Source: an uncultured bacterium (lineage in GTDB: Bacteria > Hydrogenedentota > Hydrogenedentia > Hydrogenedentales > JAEUWI01). From it: 8,030 nt of DNA. The first letter of the stretch is position 1. Each line of letters opens with the position of its first letter. Where the stretch lies: contig CALAXS010000551.1 of NCBI GenBank assembly GCA_937895305.1, positions 1 through 8,030 of the forward strand. Reading direction: 5' to 3'. Positions 5,733 to 8,030 of this stretch are shown piece by piece. A program made the position numbers and the translations under genes. Below the pieces are notes generated by a model. It searched no databases, was not told the origin of the DNA, and was given only the letters and a program-made list of their open reading frames with translations.

Positions 5733-6842
5733 ATGTTGTATCGCTATATATTCGCCCTCCTACTCAGTGTGTCTTTACTGGTCAGCGGGTGTGTAACGAC
5801 CGGGCAAACCGATGATCCTACGCTGAAGACTGCGGCCAAACCGGCCTATTCTATCGAAGGAGTGAATGATTCGTTGATTGTGTCTGTGTCTCCTGCACGT
5901 CAGACACTTCAGATTGGCGGGAGTACCGGGGCGATATTAGGGGCGGGTATCTCTGCAATTTCAAATGCCAAGCATCGCCGTGCTATCACCGAAGCCATCG
6001 GGGGCTATGATTGCGGTGCTGTTTTTGAAGAACGTCTGGAATCACGACTCCTGGCGCTAGTGCCCAATGGGGAACGGGTCAGCAACCGCGTTTCAACAGC
6101 GGGGTATCGTTCACATCAAGAAGCAGAACAGGCTCGCTATGATGCACTTGATCGGAATGGTCATGCATTAGTATTGGATTTATCAATGACCTATGGGTTG
6201 TTTGGTTATGAGGGGACCCTGATTGCAAAGTTGGATGGCGCTTTGCGTAGCATGCCTGATGGCAGTGCAATCTGGCGCGAGAGTATTGTCGTGAATTCTG
6301 CATCAATACTGGCAAGTGATCGGTTGGCAGATCCGAGCAAGACCCTGGCCCCAAATTTCAGTTCACCACGATTGAAGGTTGAGGATGATGCCATTGCGCA
6401 ATGGACCGGGGATGGTGGTAAGGTATTCCAGGAACGATATGTGACAGCGGTGGATGGGTGTGTATCTGCGGTGCTTACGGATCTGGGCTTGGTGGATGAG
6501 GCGTTGGGCCATTATTTTCTTGGCAAACAGAAGATGAACCAGAAGAAGTTTGAGGCAGCGGACAAGCACTTCAGACGTGCACTTGAACTGGACCCTTCAC
6601 TGATTGAAGCACAGAATGGCTTTGCAGTGAATCTGGCGCATAATGGTCAGATTGAGGATGCCATCACAGCAGAAAAGGCATTAATCGAAAATCACCCTGA
6701 TTATGCGGCTGGCCAGTTTAATCTGGCATATTGGTATGCCATTGACCAGGATGCCCCCGAAGAGGCACGTTCCTATTATAAGAAGGCGCAGGAATTGGGC
6801 TTGCCGTCCCTGAAAAAAATTGATAAGGCATTGAATAAGTAG
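5733..6842 (+). CDS. TPR-containing lipoprotein of unknown function
   Basis: A 369-residue exported lipoprotein. The signal peptide (MLYRYIFALLLSVSL...) ends in the lipobox LVSGC with the acylated cysteine at position 20. Valine follows, not aspartate, so outer-membrane sorting is likely if Lol rules apply. A glycine-rich stretch (GGSTGAILGAGISA, 62-75) follows an N-terminal region I do not recognise. Cys94 and Cys243 could pair in the periplasm. The C-terminus has about three tetratricopeptide repeats: 259-290 (ends RRALELDPSL), 291-324 (LAHNGQIEDAI within) and 325-356 (EEARSYYKKAQELG within), giving a protein-binding surface. The ribosome binding site AGGAG (5721-5725) is 7 bases before the ATG. 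The gene follows the sigma-54 activator by 109 bases with its own promoter-like element, and converges on the kinase gene with two bases between the stops. Function is unknown; a scaffold or envelope-assembly role would fit. Confidence 0.85.
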   Translation: MLYRYIFALLLSVSLLVSGCVTTGQTDDPTLKTAAKPAYSIEGVNDSLIVSVSPARQTLQIGGSTGAILGAGISAISNAKHRRAITEAIGGYDCGAVFEERLESRLLALVPNGERVSNRVSTAGYRSHQEAEQARYDALDRNGHALVLDLSMTYGLFGYEGTLIAKLDGALRSMPDGSAIWRESIVVNSASILASDRLADPSKTLAPNFSSPRLKVEDDAIAQWTGDGGKVFQERYVTAVDGCVSAVLTDLGLVDEALGHYFLGKQKMNQKKFEAADKHFRRALELDPSLIEAQNGFAVNLAHNGQIEDAITAEKALIENHPDYAAGQFNLAYWYAIDQDAPEEARSYYKKAQELGLPSLKKIDKALNK

Positions 6843-6853
6843 ATTTACTTTTT
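6837..6853. terminator. Weak hairpin across the convergent stop codons
   Basis: AAGTA (6837-6841) and TACTT (6846-6850) form a 5-bp stem around GATT, followed by TTT on the plus strand. It overlaps both stop codons of the convergent lipoprotein and kinase genes. The stem is short and AT-rich, so it would be a poor terminator, yet it is the only candidate at this junction. Confidence 0.25.
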
Positions 6854-7879
6854 CTTACGTAGCCATTTCCAGAGGGCATTGGGGCTGAAATTAAGGAAGC
6901 GGTAGAGCAGGGAGCCTTGTGCTTTCTTTTTCTTGAGCCCATCAGGGAGATCCTCAAGTTTAATCACGGCATCATCTTCTGAATCCGGTGTCTCCACATT
7001 TCTGCCTGGTGTGCTGTAGGTTTGGTAGAGCGCAACCAAATCTTGTCTGAATTCTACCGCGCTGGCGTAGCGGTCTTCCGGGTCTGCTGCCAGTGTCTTT
7101 GCCAGCAGATCATCACAGGCCTTGGGGAGGTCCGGGCAAAGTTCAGAGAATCGGGTAGTTATATCAGGTAGTTTCCCGGTGAGCATTTCGTGAAACATGA
7201 CACCCAGGGGATAGATGTCGGTGCGATGATCCACATCCTTGGCACTGATGCGTTGTTCCGGTGCCACATAGGCGAGTTTGCCGAGGGATACGCCGACCAT
7301 GGTGAGGGCCTGGTTGGTCTCGGTAAGTTTTGCCAGGCCGAAATCCAGGATGCGAATGGAACCGTCTGCTTGCACCATCACATTTTCAGGAGAGATGTCG
7401 CGGTGGATGGTGCTTTGGTGGGCATAGTGCAGGGCATCGGCTACGAGTGCCAGCACCCGTACGGTACTGCCGAAATTGAGGGTGCCGCGCTCTGTCATCC
7501 ATGCGCGAATGCTTTTGCCCTCTACGTATTCCATGGTGTAGTAGAGCAGTTCACCATCGCGTCTCGCATCGAATATCTTGACGATACCGCTGTGATTCAT
7601 CTGCCGGACGACCTGGACTTCCCGGGCGAAGCGCTCCATAGCGCGACCGTTGTCCTGGTATTTAGACCGGAGCATTTTCAGCGCGCGCAGTTTTTTGCGT
7701 TTGGTGTCTTTTACGAGAAAAACCTTGCCAATACCACCACGCCCAAGCGGGCGAATGACCTCATATCGGTTCCCGATGAGTTTTCCCTTGCCTATGCGAC
7801 CTGGATTATCCAAGCATTTATTCTCCCGATGCCATCTAACACGGCGTAGTCTACCATACTTTTCGGGTGAATACGCCAC
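6845..7879 (-). CDS. Hanks-type serine/threonine protein kinase
   Basis: A 344-residue eukaryotic-like kinase. Conserved elements are the Gly-rich loop GRGGIGKVFLV (46-56), ATP lysine K68 (ALKML), helix-C glutamate near E87, catalytic loop HRDISPENVM (159-168), DFG at 179-181, APE at 206-208 and the late arginine R270. It should transfer phosphate from ATP to Ser/Thr of partner proteins. The lysine that normally follows HRD-X is serine (S163), a variant I recall from some bacterial kinases. There is no transmembrane helix and no PASTA domain, so it is probably cytosolic. The tail (290-344) is acidic and then basic (KKKKAQG, ending WKWLRKKK) and could bind membrane or a partner. The start is uncertain: GTG 7879 has GAGG 7 bases upstream, while TTG 7813 (322 residues) has GGGAG 9 bases upstream and removes 22 unconserved residues. 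It converges on the lipoprotein gene. Confidence 0.92.
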   Translation of the reverse strand: MAYSPEKYGRLRRVRWHRENKCLDNPGRIGKGKLIGNRYEVIRPLGRGGIGKVFLVKDTKRKKLRALKMLRSKYQDNGRAMERFAREVQVVRQMNHSGIVKIFDARRDGELLYYTMEYVEGKSIRAWMTERGTLNFGSTVRVLALVADALHYAHQSTIHRDISPENVMVQADGSIRILDFGLAKLTETNQALTMVGVSLGKLAYVAPEQRISAKDVDHRTDIYPLGVMFHEMLTGKLPDITTRFSELCPDLPKACDDLLAKTLAADPEDRYASAVEFRQDLVALYQTYSTPGRNVETPDSEDDAVIKLEDLPDGLKKKKAQGSLLYRFLNFSPNALWKWLRKKK

Positions 7880-7965
7880 CCCGCAACCTCAGTAATCCCC
7901 AGTTTTACATATAGATCTGGATTCAAATTTTTCCGTAGTGAGTATGCCCTTTATTGACAGTGTGA

Positions 7966-8022
7966 ATCATTGCGAGCACGAGATTGCCGCGTTGCTCGCT
8001 ACGCTCACGCCTCGCAATGACG
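7966..8022. repeat. Second copy of the cattgcgag palindromic repeat
   Basis: CATTGCGAG (7968-7976) and CTCGCAATG (8011-8019) are exact inverted ends. The right-hand part from AGATTGCC (7981) to CAATGACG (8022) follows the layout of the right arm of the element at 199-332. It is shorter (about 57 bases), lacks the long centre, and has an internal extra GCTCGCTACGCTCAC segment. It lies upstream of the kinase gene. Confidence 0.7.
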
Positions 8023-8030
8023 TGAAATTT

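Noticed and set aside
7190..7849. 219-codon open frame on the plus strand opposite the kinase
   Set aside because: The kinase frame carries all the canonical kinase motifs. The antisense frame shows no family resemblance.
7954..7982. TTGACA as the -35 of a rightward promoter near the window end
   Set aside because: The hexamer is perfect but there is no -10-like sequence 16-18 bases downstream, and the position falls within the palindromic repeat.

Overview
The window is a chromosomal segment of a Gram-negative bacterium with roughly balanced base composition. It holds six complete protein genes and the start of a seventh. A Tat-exported Gfo/Idh/MocA oxidoreductase, a cytosolic Hanks-type Ser/Thr kinase with an HRD-I-S-P-E-N catalytic loop, a sigma-54 activator and a TPR lipoprotein together suggest a Planctomycetota / Lentisphaerota / Hydrogenedentota-like lineage. 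That placement is inference; no rRNA or other marker is present.

Layout, left to right. (1) Bases 1-116, minus strand: the first 38 codons of a membrane-anchored protein that runs off the window. (2) 117-446: a divergent intergenic region with a 134-bp palindromic MITE-like repeat and a probable promoter. (3) 447-833, plus: a short GGQ-domain peptide-release / ribosome-rescue factor whose last codons lie inside a dispersed repeat. (4) 834-1237: a 404-bp gap between convergent genes, packed with different repeats: purine-rich 'accac..cacagag' units, an 8-mer tandem, a G-rich hexamer tandem, a perfect 23-bp inverted repeat, and a minus-strand terminator. (5) 1238-2533, minus: the Tat-dependent oxidoreductase. 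(6) 2681-3898, plus: an MFS transporter, divergent from it. (7) 4064-5623, plus: a NifA-type GAF-AAA+-Fis sigma-54 activator with a clear sigma-70 promoter. (8) 5733-6842, plus: a TPR lipoprotein. (9) 6845-7879, minus: the Ser/Thr kinase, convergent with the lipoprotein and two bases away. (10) 7966-8022: another copy of the first repeat family.

Most genes look like single transcription units: they alternate in strand or have their own promoter-like sequences. The activator, lipoprotein and kinase form a neighbourhood with a signalling flavour, but nothing in the sequence proves they work together. I see no defence system, CRISPR array, tRNA, rRNA or transposase. The most unusual content is the repeat island between the convergent genes, its intrusion into the release-factor reading frame, and a short CGAAAAGTA motif near the starts of several genes.
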